Below, piece after piece: positions 36,293-46,806 of a DNA stretch of 64,000 bases (positions within the stretch are counted from its first letter, which is position 1; the number at the start of each line of letters is the position of its first letter). This DNA is from Hyphomicrobiales bacterium. GTDB taxonomy: Bacteria; Pseudomonadota; Alphaproteobacteria; Rhizobiales; Rhizobiaceae. The stretch spans positions 62,001-126,000 of the forward strand of contig UCJU01000019.1 in NCBI GenBank assembly GCA_900472925.1. The letters are read 5' to 3'. Below the pieces are notes generated by a model. The model saw nothing but the letters and a program-made list of their open reading frames with translations, made no database searches and had not been told where the DNA came from. The position numbers were made by a program, and so were the translations under genes.

Positions 36293-36537
36293 ACCCGCTG
36301 GAATTGTGGATGAAACCTGTTGATACCGGCTAAGTCACAAAGTTTTCATGAAAATTAAGGGTATCACCTTCTGACCTCTTGCATTCACGGGCAACCCCGC
36401 TATTAAGGCGCCCATGGCAAAACGGCGTGTCCGACACCCTTCCGGTCGGGTATTCCTCCCCGTTGAACGACGCACGGACCACAGAGAGTAACCTCTTTGT
36501 CGGATCTCAGGCGATGGCATTGAAACAGGCGGCAACA

Positions 36538-37470
36538 ATGAAGGTTTTCGCAGGCAATTCGAACCGGCATCTGGCCGAAGCGATCTGCAAGTATCTTAAT
36601 GTTCCCCTGGGAAATGCGACTGTGAGGCGGTTTGCCGATCAGGAAATTTTCGTAGAAATCAGCGAAAACGTGCGCGGCGAAGACATCTTCATCGTCCAGC
36701 CGACATCTTTCCCGGCCAATGACCATCTGATGGAACTGCTGATCATGATCGACGCCATGCGTCGGTCCTCGGCACGTCGCATCACCGCCGTCCTCCCCTA
36801 TTTCGGTTACGCCCGCCAGGACCGCAAAGCCGGACCGCGCACACCGATCTCGGCCAAGCTCGTTGCCAACCTTATTACCGAAGCCGGTGCGGACCGCGTT
36901 CTGACGCTTGATCTTCACGCCGGTCAAATCCAGGGCTTCTTCGATATTCCGACCGACACCCTCATCGCCATGCCAATCCTGGCGCGCGATGTGAAGGAAC
37001 ATTACGACCTCGCGAATCTGATGGTCGTTTCACCGGATGTCGGTGGCGTGGTGCGCGCCCGTTCTCTGGCAAAGCGTCTGGACTGTCTGCTCGCCATCGT
37101 CGACAAGCGTCGTGAGCGTCCCGGTGAATCCGAAGTCATGAACATCATCGGTGACGTCGCTGGCAAGGACTGCATTCTTGTCGATGATATCGTCGATTCC
37201 GGCGGCACGCTGTGCAATGCCGCTGAAGCGCTGCTGAAAAATGGCGCAACCAGCGTCACGGCCTATATCACCCACGGCGTTCTGTCCGGCGGTGCCGTCG
37301 CGCGCATCGCATCCTCAAAGCTGCGCGAACTCGTCATTACCGACAGCATTCAACCCACCACAAGCGTGCAGTCTGCCCCGAACATCCGGGTCATCACGAC
37401 CGCTGCCCTGCTTGGCGAAGCCATCAACCGTACCTCGCTCGAGCAATCGGTTTCCGGTCTTTTCGACTGA
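36538..37470 (+). CDS. prs: Ribose-phosphate pyrophosphokinase
   Basis: A 310-residue enzyme making PRPP from ribose 5-phosphate and ATP, the donor used by Apt later in this window among others. [20 protein letters not shown] is the normal N terminus. Visible are the catalytic flexible-loop segment [18 protein letters not shown] (about residues 94-111), the metal site [15 protein letters not shown] and the PRPP loop [18 protein letters not shown] (about 213-230). In-frame starts at 36379 and 36514 would add unconserved residues. Confidence 0.95.
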   Translation: MKVFAGNSNRHLAEAICKYLNVPLGNATVRRFADQEIFVEISENVRGEDIFIVQPTSFPANDHLMELLIMIDAMRRSSARRITAVLPYFGYARQDRKAGPRTPISAKLVANLITEAGADRVLTLDLHAGQIQGFFDIPTDTLIAMPILARDVKEHYDLANLMVVSPDVGGVVRARSLAKRLDCLLAIVDKRRERPGESEVMNIIGDVAGKDCILVDDIVDSGGTLCNAAEALLKNGATSVTAYITHGVLSGGAVARIASSKLRELVITDSIQPTTSVQSAPNIRVITTAALLGEAINRTSLEQSVSGLFD

Positions 37471-37495
37471 CTATTGCATTCGAAGACAGAGATAG

Positions 37496-37528
37496 AAAAA
37501 AGCCGGAGCATCGAACTCCGGCTTTTTT
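37496..37528. terminator. Bidirectional terminator between prs and the aldehyde dehydrogenase
   Basis: A run, AGCCGGAG CATCGAA CTCCGGCT, T run. The A and T runs on either side make it usable for both convergent genes. Confidence 0.85.
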
Positions 37529-37561
37529 GATTTCAACTGTCGCAGCTCAGTCGGTTTCTGC

Positions 37562-39079
37562 TCAGAAGAAGCCGAGCTTGTTGGGGCTGTAGGAAACCAG
37601 CAGGTTCTTGGTCTGCTGGTAGTGATCCAGCATCATCTTGTGCGTTTCGCGACCGATACCAGATTGCTTGTAACCGCCGAAGGCGGCACCGGCTGGATAG
37701 GCGTGGTAGCAATTGGTCCAGACACGGCCCGCTTCTATGCCCCGCCCTGCCCTGTAGGCAAGGTTGGTATCGCGGCTCCAGACACCCGCACCGAGGCCAT
37801 AGACCGTATCGTTGGCGATTTCGATGGCTTCTTCCACGGTCTTGAAGGTCGTGACCGACACGACCGGTCCGAAGATTTCCTCCTGGAACACGCGCATCTT
37901 GTTGTTGCCTTCAAAGACCGTCGGCTGGATATAGAAACCGTCTTTCAGATTGCCGGAAAGAGATTTCTTGTCGCCGCCGGTCAATACTTTCGCACCTTCC
38001 TTTTTGCCGATCTCGAGATAGCTCATGATCTTGTCGAACTGCTCCTGCGAAGCCTGAGCGCCGATCATGGTCGATGCATTGAGCGGATCGTCCTGGCTGA
38101 TCGCTTCGACACGCTTGATCGCCTTTTCCATGAAGCGATCATAGATCGACTCATGCACCAACGCGCGGGATGGGCATGTGCACACCTCGCCCTGGTTGAG
38201 CGCGAACATCGCAAAGCCTTCGAGCGCCTTGTCGAGGAACGCATCGTCCTCGTTCATCACATCGGCAAAGAAAATGTTCGGAGACTTGCCGCCCAGTTCC
38301 AGCGTGATGTTCGTCACGTTGTCAGCAGCATAACGCATGATCTCCTTGCCGACTGAAGTCGAGCCAGTGAAGGCGATCTTGGCGATGCGATTGCTCTGCG
38401 CAAGCGGCTTGCCAGCCTCGACACCAAGACCGTTGACGATGTTGACGACACCGGGTGGCAGCAGATCCTCGATCAGTTCCATGACCAGCAGAATGGATGC
38501 AGGCGTCTGCTCCGCAGGCTTCAGCACCACGCAATTTCCGGCAGCAAGCGCTGGTGCAAGCTTCCACGTCGCCATCAGGATCGGAAAGTTCCAGGGAATG
38601 ATCTGCCCGACGACACCCAGCGGCTCATGGAAATGATAGGCAACAGTGTCGTTGTCGATCTGGCCGATCGAGCCTTCCTGGGCGCGAATGCAACCGGCGA
38701 AATAACGGAAGTGGTCGATTGCGAGCGGAATGTCGGCATTGGTGGTTTCACGCAACGGCTTGCCGTTATCCCATGTCTCTGCGCGCGCGATAAGCTCGAG
38801 ATTGTCTTCGATGCGCTGAGCGATTTTCAAGAGAATGTTGGAGCGTTCCGTGGCGCTGGTCTGACCCCAGGCCGCGCGGGCCTTGTGAGCAGCGTCGAGA
38901 GCAAACTCGATATCGCTGGCGTCGGAACGAGGCACGTCACAAATCTTCTGCCCTGTGACAGGAGAGAGATTTTCCATATAGCGACCGGATTTGGGCTCTA
39001 TCCATTGGCCACCGACGTAATTGCCGTATTTAAGCTTGAACGGGGTCTCACCGGCCTTTTGTTGGACCTGAATATTCAT
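37562..39079 (-). CDS. Aldehyde dehydrogenase (acetaldehyde type, AldB/ExaC-like)
   Basis: A 505-residue NAD(P)-dependent dehydrogenase. [33 protein letters not shown] with the general-base Glu (about residue 265) and the nucleophile Cys in [11 protein letters not shown] (about 302-304) are present. The C-terminal ending [20 protein letters not shown] is that of bacterial acetaldehyde dehydrogenases. The ATG at 39079 has GGAGGATG upstream; the longer frame has no support. The upstream GAF-HTH gene on the same strand is its likely activator. Confidence 0.92.
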   Translation of the reverse strand: MNIQVQQKAGETPFKLKYGNYVGGQWIEPKSGRYMENLSPVTGQKICDVPRSDASDIEFALDAAHKARAAWGQTSATERSNILLKIAQRIEDNLELIARAETWDNGKPLRETTNADIPLAIDHFRYFAGCIRAQEGSIGQIDNDTVAYHFHEPLGVVGQIIPWNFPILMATWKLAPALAAGNCVVLKPAEQTPASILLVMELIEDLLPPGVVNIVNGLGVEAGKPLAQSNRIAKIAFTGSTSVGKEIMRYAADNVTNITLELGGKSPNIFFADVMNEDDAFLDKALEGFAMFALNQGEVCTCPSRALVHESIYDRFMEKAIKRVEAISQDDPLNASTMIGAQASQEQFDKIMSYLEIGKKEGAKVLTGGDKKSLSGNLKDGFYIQPTVFEGNNKMRVFQEEIFGPVVSVTTFKTVEEAIEIANDTVYGLGAGVWSRDTNLAYRAGRGIEAGRVWTNCYHAYPAGAAFGGYKQSGIGRETHKMMLDHYQQTKNLLVSYSPNKLGFF

Positions 39080-39232
39080 GAGTTCATCCTCCCTGATGAA
39101 ATGCGATCCGTATCTGATCGCGTGACAGGAAGGTGGGCGCTCAAATGCGCAAATCAAAGAGGCGGCATCACATACCGCACTGCACAGTGTTTCACATCTG
39201 CGACAGCGCAATTCGACAATATGATCTGAGCG

Positions 39233-40192
39233 TCAGTGAACAGAAAGCTTCTTCATCTTGCGGTACAGCGTGGCGCGACTGATGCCCAAGAGAGACGCGG
39301 CCTGCGTGATATTACCGTTGGCACGGGACAGGACACGTCGAAGCGCAGCCCGTTCCGCATCGGCAAGCTCGGCACCTTGGTCATGCCGCTCCTCCCGCAA
39401 GGCGTCGGATGCGGGAATTCCTGCTGCGAGCCTGATGTCATCGAGACGCAGTGCCAGCCGGGCTGCGCGCGTTGCGCCAAGAATGATGTCATCCTGATCG
39501 ACAGCCAGAAGGGACAGCGATGTAGAGTTTCCAGATGGCAGCATCAGAATGCGCGCGCCGGGGAAAGCCCGCCGGAACAGATTACCCTCGATGCGCTGGG
39601 CTGCATCCCGCACCGCCTGCGTCAATATGGAGAATGTCAGTTCGTTGACGTCATCACGGCAAGTGGAAATATCCAGCGCACCGGTCACCTGCCCCATGTG
39701 ATCGCGAATGGGGGCAGTCGTGCAGCAGAGACTGATATTGGACGAGAAGAAGTGCTGGTCGCGGTAGATGGTCACGGAGCGTTCATCGGCAAGGGCAGTG
39801 CCGATGCCGTTGGTCCCGACACTCGCTTCACTCCAGACCGCACCCGACCAGAGGCCGAGCTGGCGAAAATCCTGATCGTCTGTTGCGGCACCCCGACGCT
39901 CCAGCGCCACCCCATCGGCATCGGTCAGCAGCAGACAGCAGCCGGCCTTGCCGACACTCAGAAAAATGCGGTCGAGCTCGTCGGCGCTTTCCGCAATCAG
40001 TCTGGCGGAGATTTCCCGGGCTCTGTGAAATTCGGCATCGGCAAGAAAAATCGGCTCGCTGCCTTTTTCCGGCGCCAGATGGTGCATGGTCATGCACCGA
40101 CGCCACGAAGCGATGATGGGCGAACTGGCCGCCGCCGACGGCTGGTTGGCACTTTGATATACATGGTCCGCATGGGCCGTGCTGACAGACAT
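39233..40192 (-). CDS. GAF-domain regulator with Fis-type HTH, AcoR-like without AAA+ domain
   Basis: A 319-residue protein that matches the N-terminal sensor of AcoR-type activators (SSPIIASWRRCMTMHHLAP, GAF about residues 60-215, with SEASVGTNGIGTALADER). It ends in a Fis-like HTH (RRVLSRANGNITQAASLLGISRATLYRKMKKL). The sigma-54 AAA+ domain with its GAFTGA loop is missing; a linker of about 60 residues takes its place. It therefore cannot remodel sigma-54 polymerase in the usual way. GGAGGAGA precedes the ATG at 40192. The next gene on the strand is the aldehyde dehydrogenase, a usual target of AcoR-like proteins. Confidence 0.85.
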   Translation of the reverse strand: MSVSTAHADHVYQSANQPSAAASSPIIASWRRCMTMHHLAPEKGSEPIFLADAEFHRAREISARLIAESADELDRIFLSVGKAGCCLLLTDADGVALERRGAATDDQDFRQLGLWSGAVWSEASVGTNGIGTALADERSVTIYRDQHFFSSNISLCCTTAPIRDHMGQVTGALDISTCRDDVNELTFSILTQAVRDAAQRIEGNLFRRAFPGARILMLPSGNSTSLSLLAVDQDDIILGATRAARLALRLDDIRLAAGIPASDALREERHDQGAELADAERAALRRVLSRANGNITQAASLLGISRATLYRKMKKLSVH

Positions 40193-40275
40193 GATCTCCT
40201 CCCGAGATTTACCGGGATGGTGCGCCTGTTGCGGGTCTGTTTCAATCAAAAAAAGCGTTATCGGCTTGCAAAGGA

Positions 40276-42348
40276 TCAGCTCGCCAATGACAGGACATCG
40301 CCGTCATTGGGTTTGTCGGCGTCCGGCATCCAGTTGACAATGGCGTCGATGGTAATGGCCGGTCCCGGACGTCCATAGTAATAGCCCTGAACGTGCTGGC
40401 ACCCTTCTCTGCGCAGGAACTCCAGGTGAGCCTGTGTTTCCACACCTTCTGCCAGAACTGGGATATTGAGACTGTTGGCAAGGATGAGCGTGGAGCGAAC
40501 GATGGCCTGAGACTGGATATTGGTTCCCAGCCCTTCCACGAAACCACGGTCGATCTTGATCTTGTCGAACGGGAAGCTCTGCAACGTCGAGAGCGACGAG
40601 TAACCCGTGCCGTAATCATCCATGGCGATGCGCACACCGAGCGATTTCAACCGGCGGATCGTCACCAGCGCATGACGATGGTCCGCGATGATACCGCTCT
40701 CGGTGATTTCCAATTCCAGACGGTTCGGTTCCAGTCCGCTTTCGTTCAGGATGCGCTGCACTTTCTTGACGAAATCGGAATCGGAAAGCTGCAGTGGCGC
40801 GACGTTGACGGCGATGCTCAACGGGTTTTTCCAGCGCACCGCGTGGAGACACGCCTCGCGCAAAACCCACTCGCCCATTTCGATGATGAAGCCGGTCTGC
40901 TCTGCGATGGGAATGAATTCGGCAGGCGAGATCATGCCACGCTCCGGATGGTTCCAGCGCAGCAGCACTTCGAACCCGACGATTGCGCCGCTGGTCGTAT
41001 CGTTCTGCTGCTGAAAGTACAGCTCGAAAGCCCCTTCCGTCAGCCCGGAGCGCATGCTGACAGCCAGAGCATTGCGCACGCGTGCGGCTTCGTCCATCGA
41101 CTTGTCGTAAAAGCAAATCGTGCCGCTGACATCGCTCTTGGCCCGATACATGGCCACATCCGCGTGTGAAACCAGAATATCGGCATTTTTCGTGCCGGAA
41201 CTGCCAACCGCAATGCCAATGCTCGCTCCAACCGACAAAACGGTCTCGTTCCACTCGATTGGCTTGATGATTTCCTGTAAAAGCCGATTGGCAAATTCAA
41301 GACCATCGGCGCGCGAGTAGTAGCGATGCAAAACGGCGGCGAACTCATCGCCGCCCACGCGGGCAACGAATTCGCCAGGCTTCAGAACGGAACTGATGCG
41401 ATCCGCCAGCGCGCGCAGAACGGCGTCCCCGGCCCCATGACCATGAACGTCGTTGATTTCCTTGAAACGATTGAGATCGAAAGCGAGCAGCGCGATGCGG
41501 GCCGTGGGATCGGCGCTGCGCAACAAAAGTGCCTGTAAATGTTCATGGAATGCCGCACGGTTGGGAATACCGGTCAGCGCATCGTGCAGGGACAAATGAC
41601 GATACCGCTCAACGGCCTGGAGACTGGCCTGAGAATCGATCACATATGTTGACAGTCCGAAGGCGAGCAGAACAAAGGTGATGACGATTGCGCCACCGCC
41701 CAAAAGGCTTGGCGAAACCAGCGATGCGGCGATCATCTTGGTCGGATTGAAGGACACCGAAAATGCGGCCATGGCCGTAAAGTGCGTCAGGGCGATGGCC
41801 AGCACGAGAAAGGTGGTACCGCTATATTTGCAGAACCAGTTCACCGGACGAACGATCCGGTTGGTTGCCAGCATGCCGAATACTCCACCAAAGACCATGG
41901 AAGCGACGACATAGACCGGGTTCCAGACCAATGATCCTTGAACGGTGTAAGCAGCCATGCCGGTGTAATGCATGCAGGCTATGCCGAGACCGACGACAAG
42001 TCCGCCACCTTCGGCCAGCAGCGTGTTGCCGCCATAGGTGGCAATGGCAAATCCCGCCATTGTCGCAACGACGGAGATGATGAAGGACAGGCCGGTGAAC
42101 CCTGGAAGGAACCCGACATTGCCTGGGGCCTGATAACCCAGCATGGCTATGAAATGCGTGGTCCAGATGGTCGTGCCGCCAATCATGCCGGCAAGAAACA
42201 ACCAGTTCGCTCGTTGAATAGCCTGGGAATGGCGTGATCGAGCGAACAGACGCATGGTCAGGAAGCTCCCCAGCACACAAATGGTGATGGATGCTATCGT
42301 GTAGCGAATGTCATGATCTACGGCCAGGCAAGTCAGAATTCGATCCAT
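40276..42348 (-). CDS. MHYT-GGDEF-EAL c-di-GMP turnover protein
   Basis: A 690-residue membrane protein. The N-terminal 240 residues hold about seven helices with three MHYT-like motifs (THFIAM, MHYTGM, THFTAM), a domain proposed to bind copper and sense O2, CO or NO. A GGDEF domain follows with intact RVGGDEFAAVL, then an EAL domain that reads EVL (GFEVLLRW) but keeps NVAP, EITES, DDYGTGYSSL and EGVE. Both activities are possible. Starts at 42348 (ATG) or 42357 (GTG) are close; neither has a clear ribosome binding site. Confidence 0.9.
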   Translation of the reverse strand: MDRILTCLAVDHDIRYTIASITICVLGSFLTMRLFARSRHSQAIQRANWLFLAGMIGGTTIWTTHFIAMLGYQAPGNVGFLPGFTGLSFIISVVATMAGFAIATYGGNTLLAEGGGLVVGLGIACMHYTGMAAYTVQGSLVWNPVYVVASMVFGGVFGMLATNRIVRPVNWFCKYSGTTFLVLAIALTHFTAMAAFSVSFNPTKMIAASLVSPSLLGGGAIVITFVLLAFGLSTYVIDSQASLQAVERYRHLSLHDALTGIPNRAAFHEHLQALLLRSADPTARIALLAFDLNRFKEINDVHGHGAGDAVLRALADRISSVLKPGEFVARVGGDEFAAVLHRYYSRADGLEFANRLLQEIIKPIEWNETVLSVGASIGIAVGSSGTKNADILVSHADVAMYRAKSDVSGTICFYDKSMDEAARVRNALAVSMRSGLTEGAFELYFQQQNDTTSGAIVGFEVLLRWNHPERGMISPAEFIPIAEQTGFIIEMGEWVLREACLHAVRWKNPLSIAVNVAPLQLSDSDFVKKVQRILNESGLEPNRLELEITESGIIADHRHALVTIRRLKSLGVRIAMDDYGTGYSSLSTLQSFPFDKIKIDRGFVEGLGTNIQSQAIVRSTLILANSLNIPVLAEGVETQAHLEFLRREGCQHVQGYYYGRPGPAITIDAIVNWMPDADKPNDGDVLSLAS

Positions 42349-42521
42349 CGATGTCACGCAGCTGTTGAGGTGTTTCAGACTGTACGTGCAATCTCGTTTT
42401 CACCGCGTTTACCGACATAGATAAGCAAGTGTTAAAATAAGCGTCTCACGATAGAGGCGGCTTTGGCGAGAGAAAATCCAGGCGCGAGCACAAGAGATTG
42501 ATGCTCGATGGCCTGCCACGC

Positions 42522-42550
42522 TTGCCTTTCCGCGCCCTTTATATTATAGC
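42522..42550 (+). promoter_or_regulatory. Promoter of rplY
   Basis: TTGCCT (42522-42527), a 17-base spacer, TATAGC (42545-42550). It leaves a leader of about 115 bases before rplY. The remainder of the 312-base region between 42358 and 42670 shows no gene. Confidence 0.5.
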
Positions 42551-42670
42551 GCCCGCAACCGTGTAGACACCCTTGGAGGCAACGCGGGCGAGACGGCTTT
42601 TCTAAAGTCTTCTCCAGTTCAGTCAGATACGTCGGATTGAACTCTCCAGACAACATAAAAGGATTATGCC

Positions 42671-43303
42671 ATGAGCAAAGAGACTTATGAGCTCAAGGCC
42701 GAAGCGCGCGAACGAGTTGGTAAGGGGTCCTCTCGTGAACTACGTCGCAACGGTTTGATTCCTGCTGTCATCTATGGTGACAAGCAAGCCCCGATTTCTA
42801 TCTCGATTTCGACCAACGAAGTCACGAAGCGCGTCCAGTCTGGCGGTTTCATGACGACTGTGGCGACAATCAACGTCGACGGCAAGAAGTACAAGGTTCT
42901 GCCGAAGGACTACCAGCGTGACCCAGTCCGCGATTTCATGGTGCACGTAGACTTCCTGCGCATCTCCGGCAACTCGCAGGTTACCGTTGAAATTCCGGTT
43001 CACTTCATCAATGAAGACAAGTCGGACATCAAGCAGGGCGGCGTTCTCAACATCGTTCGTCACACTATCGAAGCCCACGTGCCGGCCAACGACATTCCTG
43101 ATGCGATCACCGTTGACCTCGACGGCCTCAAGATTGGCGACAGCGTTCACATCTCGCAGGTCACCCTGCCGAAGAACGTTGCTCCTGTCATCACGGACCG
43201 CGACTTCACAATCGCAACCATCGTACCACCAGTTGTTGCGATCGTTGACGAAGTCGAAGAGACCGTCGTGACGGAAGAAGAAGCAGAAGACAAGTCCGAA
43301 TAA
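42671..43303 (+). CDS. rplY: Ribosomal protein bL25 (Ctc/TL5 long form)
   Basis: A 210-residue protein of the long L25/Ctc form: the 5S rRNA-binding N domain ([30 protein letters not shown], about residues 6-95) plus a C-terminal beta domain, ending in an acidic tail rich in Glu (about 190-210). Residues VDFLRI mark the join. AAAGGAT precedes the ATG. In many Rhizobiales rplY is followed directly by pth and ychF; here two genes for c-di-GMP signalling and a binding protein separate it from pth. Confidence 0.95.
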   Translation: MSKETYELKAEARERVGKGSSRELRRNGLIPAVIYGDKQAPISISISTNEVTKRVQSGGFMTTVATINVDGKKYKVLPKDYQRDPVRDFMVHVDFLRISGNSQVTVEIPVHFINEDKSDIKQGGVLNIVRHTIEAHVPANDIPDAITVDLDGLKIGDSVHISQVTLPKNVAPVITDRDFTIATIVPPVVAIVDEVEETVVTEEEAEDKSE

Positions 43304-43327
43304 TTTATTCGGCAAGTGCTGTTATCA

Positions 43328-43360
43328 ATGCCTCGCATCGAAAGATGCGGGGCATTTTTT
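43328..43360 (+). terminator. Terminator of rplY
   Basis: ATGCCTCGCATC GAAA GATGCGGGGCAT with one mismatch and a TTTTTT tail. It separates rplY from the genes between it and pth. Confidence 0.85.
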
Positions 43361-43598
43361 ATGCTGCCTTCGCGCCAGCCGAACAGACACCGTCTGTTGT
43401 TTAGCAACGATTAATCATTCCCGGAAACGATAAGTCAAAACTTTAGGTTTAGGCCTTAAGCATTCGCACGTTCGGGAAACCGTCCTGCATCATTCAAATA
43501 TGAAAACCGCATGTGTTTCAGAATGAGACTTTTTATCGCGTGGGATGGGAAATTGGCGCGACAAAGGCTTTAGAGGCAAGGGACGATAGTATCATCAG

Positions 43599-45977
43599 AT
43601 GACGCACTCCGTAGAAAGCCGCTTTATCGCAATTGTTTCCGGCGCGCTCCTGGCACTGGTTGTTCCGCTTTTCTCCATTCTTCTGATGCTCTCCTACCAT
43701 GAATCCATTGCCAGTCAGGAAGACCGCCTTGAGATCCTGCTTGTCGCAAATTCTCAGGCACTTGGTCGTCCCTTGTGGGATCTCGATGACGACAGTATCA
43801 ATCAGATCACCGGCACACTTGTCACAGACCCTGCGGTTTACATGGTCAAGGTGCGCGACACATTTGGCCAACTCGACATTACCCAGACCGCGGGCCGCAA
43901 TCCGTCGAATGATACGTCATCGATCACCCGCGATATCACCTACAAAAACCTCGACGGAGACACCAAGGTTGGCACAATCACGGTGTTTTTTCAGAATGTC
44001 GGTCTGCTCAACTCGCTGAGCAGCATCGAGCTTGCGGCCATCTCGATTTTCATCGTGGCCATCCTCACCATTTTTGCCGCCGCCATCATCGGCAACCGAC
44101 TGATGGTGATGAAGCCATTGGCGCGGCTGACCGCTGCTATCGAGGCGACGCGCCGGCTCGGCTCTCGTCACCATGTCGATTGGCGTTCAACAGACGAAAT
44201 GGGCCGACTGGCGAAAAGCTTCAACGAGATGCAGATTCAGCTGGATCGCGAAGAGCAGGAAATCAAGAAAGCGCACAGGCGCACCACCGAGATTTACAAT
44301 CACACGCCAGCGATGCTGTTCTCCCTCGACCCCGCAGACCGTATCGCGGCCGTCAGCGATTATTGGGTTGAGGCAACAGGCTACAATCGCGACGAGGTTC
44401 TGGGTCGCGGCTTTGCCGATCTGATCACGCCTGAAGACCGTGCCCATTTTGTCCTGCGCAAGCATCAGGACGATGATGGCGAGGGGATGGCCGGTAGCTC
44501 CGACCTGACGGTTCGCTTCCTGTGCAGCGATGGACGTCTCATGGACGTGCTGATCGCCGAGAAGTCCTTGAGCCTTGATGATGGCCATCACCGCGCCGGA
44601 AGCCTGAGCGTTATGACCGACGTCACGGAGCTTCGCCGTTCCGAGCACCGCAACAGGCTGCAAGCCATCACCGACCACTTGACCGGTCTGTTCAACCGTC
44701 AGGGTTTCGAAGCTATTCTGGACGAGAAAATCCTTGAGGCTGATAGAAACGGCACCGAGCTCGCTTGCCTCTTCATCGATCTGGACCGGTTCAAGATCAT
44801 CAATGACAATCTCGGCCACGCTGCCGGAGACGCGGTTCTCAAGACATTCGTGGAGCGCCTGAAAAGCCTGCTGACGCCGCTCGACAGCGCCTCTCGCCTT
44901 GGTGGCGACGAGTTTGCCATTCTGCTGGCAGGGCCAACCACGGAACTTCGCGCCACCCAGATCTGCGATGAAATCTGCGCGATTTTCGAAAAACCACTCG
45001 ATGCCGCAGGCCACAGTGTCCGTCTGAGCGCAAGCATCGGCCTGGCGCTCTATCCAACCCATGCAAAAACGGCATCCGAACTTCTGCAGAATTCCGATCT
45101 GGCCATGTACAACAAAAAGCGTGCGGGCAAGAACGGTGCTCAGATGTTCGACCCGGCCATCATGAACGAGGCGCGGGAACGGGCAGAAATCGAACAGGAC
45201 ATTGAGCAGGCTTTGGAAGCCGACTGGCTCGAAGCTCACTTTCAGCCGATCCAGAACCTGCGGAATGGCAAAACGGTTGGTTTCGAAGCATTGATGCGGC
45301 TCAACCACCCGCGTAAGGGTATTTTGCCGCCTGCCACCATCATCAACGTCGCCGAGGAAAACGGCACGATACAGCGCATCGGCAACGCCATTCTCGACCA
45401 CTCCATCCGCAATCTGGCCGCGCTTTCCAAACTGCCCGGACTGGAGAATGTCTATGTGGCGGTGAATTTTTCTGCCATGCAGTTCGAGCCTGGCCTACCG
45501 ACACGGATTGCAGGTCTGCTATATCGCCATCGTATCGTCCCCAGTCGGCTGGTGGTGGAAATCACCGAGGCGGTTTTGATGCACGATGATCCGCAAGTCC
45601 GCGCCGTCCTGAGTGCCATACGGGAACTCGGATGCCGTATCGCGCTCGATGACTTCGGCACAGGCTATTCTTCGCTGAGCTATCTCAACCGCTTCCCGAT
45701 CGATATCGTCAAGATCGACCAGTCCTTCACGCGCTCGATACGCGATGAAGTGCCGGAGATCAGTCATCGAAGTCGCATGCTTGTGGAAGGGATCAGCGCG
45801 ATTTCGCACAAGATGAACTGTATCGTGATTGCCGAGGGCATTGAAACCCGCGAGCAGGAAGCGATGCTGAAGGAGATCGGTGTCGATTGCGGACAGGGAT
45901 ATCTGTTCGCCAGACCGCAACCGGTCAGCGCATATATCGCAGCTTTCGAGCAGCCAATGGCGAAAGTCGGGACATAA
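43599..45977 (+). CDS. Membrane HAMP-PAS-GGDEF-EAL c-di-GMP protein
   Basis: A 792-residue bifunctional signalling protein. TM1 (about residues 10-32), a periplasmic sensor region of about 110 residues, and TM2 (about 142-165, IAILTIFAAAIIG-like) precede HAMP, a PAS domain (YNHTPAMLFSLDP to TDVTELRR, about 230-350), GGDEF with RLGGDEFAILL (about 435) and EAL with GFEALMRL, EITEAVL and DDFGTGYSSL. Both catalytic motifs are intact. It is followed after 18 bases by a periplasmic substrate-binding protein gene, which may supply its signal (inference). Confidence 0.92.
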   Translation: MTHSVESRFIAIVSGALLALVVPLFSILLMLSYHESIASQEDRLEILLVANSQALGRPLWDLDDDSINQITGTLVTDPAVYMVKVRDTFGQLDITQTAGRNPSNDTSSITRDITYKNLDGDTKVGTITVFFQNVGLLNSLSSIELAAISIFIVAILTIFAAAIIGNRLMVMKPLARLTAAIEATRRLGSRHHVDWRSTDEMGRLAKSFNEMQIQLDREEQEIKKAHRRTTEIYNHTPAMLFSLDPADRIAAVSDYWVEATGYNRDEVLGRGFADLITPEDRAHFVLRKHQDDDGEGMAGSSDLTVRFLCSDGRLMDVLIAEKSLSLDDGHHRAGSLSVMTDVTELRRSEHRNRLQAITDHLTGLFNRQGFEAILDEKILEADRNGTELACLFIDLDRFKIINDNLGHAAGDAVLKTFVERLKSLLTPLDSASRLGGDEFAILLAGPTTELRATQICDEICAIFEKPLDAAGHSVRLSASIGLALYPTHAKTASELLQNSDLAMYNKKRAGKNGAQMFDPAIMNEARERAEIEQDIEQALEADWLEAHFQPIQNLRNGKTVGFEALMRLNHPRKGILPPATIINVAEENGTIQRIGNAILDHSIRNLAALSKLPGLENVYVAVNFSAMQFEPGLPTRIAGLLYRHRIVPSRLVVEITEAVLMHDDPQVRAVLSAIRELGCRIALDDFGTGYSSLSYLNRFPIDIVKIDQSFTRSIRDEVPEISHRSRMLVEGISAISHKMNCIVIAEGIETREQEAMLKEIGVDCGQGYLFARPQPVSAYIAAFEQPMAKVGT

Positions 45978-45995
45978 CGTCATCGGGGAGGATGG

Positions 45996-46718
45996 ATGTC
46001 GATGTGGCGAACTCTACTGGCATTGACGATGTTGACCGTGGCAATGCCAGCTGCGGCTGAACGCCTCTACATCTCCACCGAGGAATATCCACCTTACAAT
46101 TTTCGCGACGCCGAAGGTCAGCCGACCGGCGTCTATATGGATCAGCTCAAGATCATATTGGAACGCGCGCACATCGATTATGAAGCGACGATCCTGCCGT
46201 GGGCACGAGCGCTGGCACTGGCAGAGACCGAGCCCATGCATTGTGTCGTCGCAGCCGCCCGCACCGCTCAGCGTGAACATCCCTTCAAATGGGTGTCCCC
46301 CATTCATACCGACCGGAATATCCTCGTTGCACGCAGCATCGCTTTTCTTGGTATCAAAACGCTAGAGGACGCCAAGGCCTATACGGTGGGAACGCAGCGA
46401 AACGATTATACCGAGACGACGTTGAAATCGCTCGGTTTTCCGCGCATCGAACTCAGCGCTGACTTCGACAAGACGCTGGCGAAACTCACCGCAGGGCGGA
46501 TTGATCTTATGCCCTTGTCAGAAAGCGCCCTGAAGACCCTGCCACCGGGCGAGTTCGTGGAGGTCATCACGTTAACCCATCAGTCCCTGGGAATGGCCTG
46601 CCACGCTTCAGTCCCGGATAGCATGATCCAAAAAATGCAGAGCGTGCTTGACGAACTCATCGCGGACGGAAGCCAGCGACGTATTTATGAGAAATACGAG
46701 CTCGTTATTTGGCCTTGA
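45996..46718 (+). CDS. Periplasmic substrate-binding protein (SBP_bac_3 type)
   Basis: A 240-residue protein with a Sec signal peptide (LLALTMLTVAMPAAA, cut after about residue 21). The rest resembles the amino-acid-binding family 3 (LYISTEEYPPYNFRDAEGQPTGVYMDQLKIIL). No transporter genes are nearby, so it is more likely a sensor component than part of an importer. GGGGAGG stands directly before the start. The gap to the upstream GGDEF-EAL gene is 18 bases, suggesting one transcript. Confidence 0.85.
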   Translation: MSMWRTLLALTMLTVAMPAAAERLYISTEEYPPYNFRDAEGQPTGVYMDQLKIILERAHIDYEATILPWARALALAETEPMHCVVAAARTAQREHPFKWVSPIHTDRNILVARSIAFLGIKTLEDAKAYTVGTQRNDYTETTLKSLGFPRIELSADFDKTLAKLTAGRIDLMPLSESALKTLPPGEFVEVITLTHQSLGMACHASVPDSMIQKMQSVLDELIADGSQRRIYEKYELVIWP

Positions 46719-46806
46719 GCTTGAAGCCGCAGACAAAAAAGTTGACACCCGCCTGTTTTTTCGGTGGTGAAGGGCAATCGTCCATCGAACCAAAGCGGAA
46801 ACGTCC

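Noticed and set aside
39236-40378. A 380-codon open frame on the plus strand
   Set aside because: Antisense to the GAF-HTH regulator.
44187-45401. A 404-codon open frame on the minus strand
   Set aside because: Antisense to the intact GGDEF-EAL gene; its sequence is the usual shadow of GC-rich third positions.
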